The notes under the pieces are model-generated. The model saw only the letters and a program-made list of their open reading frames with translations, was not told the DNA's origin and made no database searches. This document shows, in pieces, positions 63,871 through 64,000 of a stretch of DNA of 64,000 nt. The number at the start of each line of letters is the position of its first letter. The first letter of the stretch is position 1. The position numbers and the translations under genes are program-made. Origin of the DNA: Cristatella mucedo (Eukaryota > Bryozoa > Phylactolaemata > Cristatellidae); assembly GCA_009760855.2 (NCBI GenBank), contig WPIO01000268.1:1-64000 (forward strand). Reading direction: 5' to 3'.

Positions 63871-64000
63871 CTTTTCGCCTGATGTGATCTGGTCTGTTAT
63901 CAGTGGCATAACTGCTGCATAACCTGCAGCTTCTGTCTGATTCACTCGCTCCTTGACGAGCACTGAATTGATTTAAGGATCCTCGTTCTTGCTTGTGGGT
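63871..64000. other. No recognised gene
   Basis: End of window; possibly degraded LINE-A continuing (TTCACTCGCTCC...CTGAATTGATTTAAGG). Confidence 0.3.

Overview
The window is animal (metazoan) nuclear DNA. There are no operons or bacterial signals. What can be read is CR1/L2-type LINEs, tRNA-derived SINEs, a hAT transposon, C2H2 zinc fingers, a RING/B-box (TRIM-like) gene split by an intron, and many microsatellites. An aquatic invertebrate is plausible, but the species cannot be fixed from sequence alone. All coordinates were read by eye, so repeat edges are good to about 5-20 bases.

The dominant content is repeats. LINE-A is a CR1/L2-clade LINE with an APE endonuclease, a YADD reverse transcriptase and an (ATT)n tail. 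It occurs as more than 30 fragments on both strands, often nested. LINE-B is a related family with an (ACATT)-type tail, present three times. SINE-1 and SINE-3 have tRNA-like heads and end in the same 3' hairpin as LINE-A, so they probably borrow its reverse transcriptase. SINE-2 has a different tail and occurs twice, each time inside a LINE-A copy.

Layout. 0-5.4 kb: LINE fragments and one likely host exon with a PIN domain (SMG6-like). 5.4-10.9 kb: copy A of a segmental duplication carrying a broken TRIM-like gene. 11.0-11.8 kb: a DNA element with repeated GTGGATTG motifs. 13.4-17.0 kb: a three-level nest (SINE in LINE in LINE). 17.5-19.1 kb: a hAT transposon. 20.1-26.6 kb: copy B of the TRIM locus, with an intact RING/B-box/coiled-coil exon. 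26.6-32.0 kb: a MITE, then a very AT-rich island with a decayed Polinton-like integrase, split by nested LINEs. 32.0-36.4 kb: more LINEs around an inverted intronic remnant (copy C) of the TRIM locus. 36.4-39.1 kb: low-repeat DNA with a possible host exon. 39.1-51.4 kb: old LINE, SINE and microsatellite debris. 52.0-52.5 kb: an intact five-finger C2H2 gene on the minus strand. 53-57.6 kb: LINE and SINE copies and a larger copy of the GTGGATTG element, with about eight tandem units of roughly 170 bp. 57.6-61.1 kb: GC-rich sequence with an LTR-like block and one possible exon. 61.1-64 kb: LINE and SINE remnants.

Few genes look functional: the zinc-finger gene, the first exon of TRIM copy B and possibly the PIN exon. 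The most informative systems are the LINE/SINE partnership, supported by covarying stems in the shared 3' hairpin, and the TRIM-NHL-like family, whose three copies carry different insertions that order the duplications.
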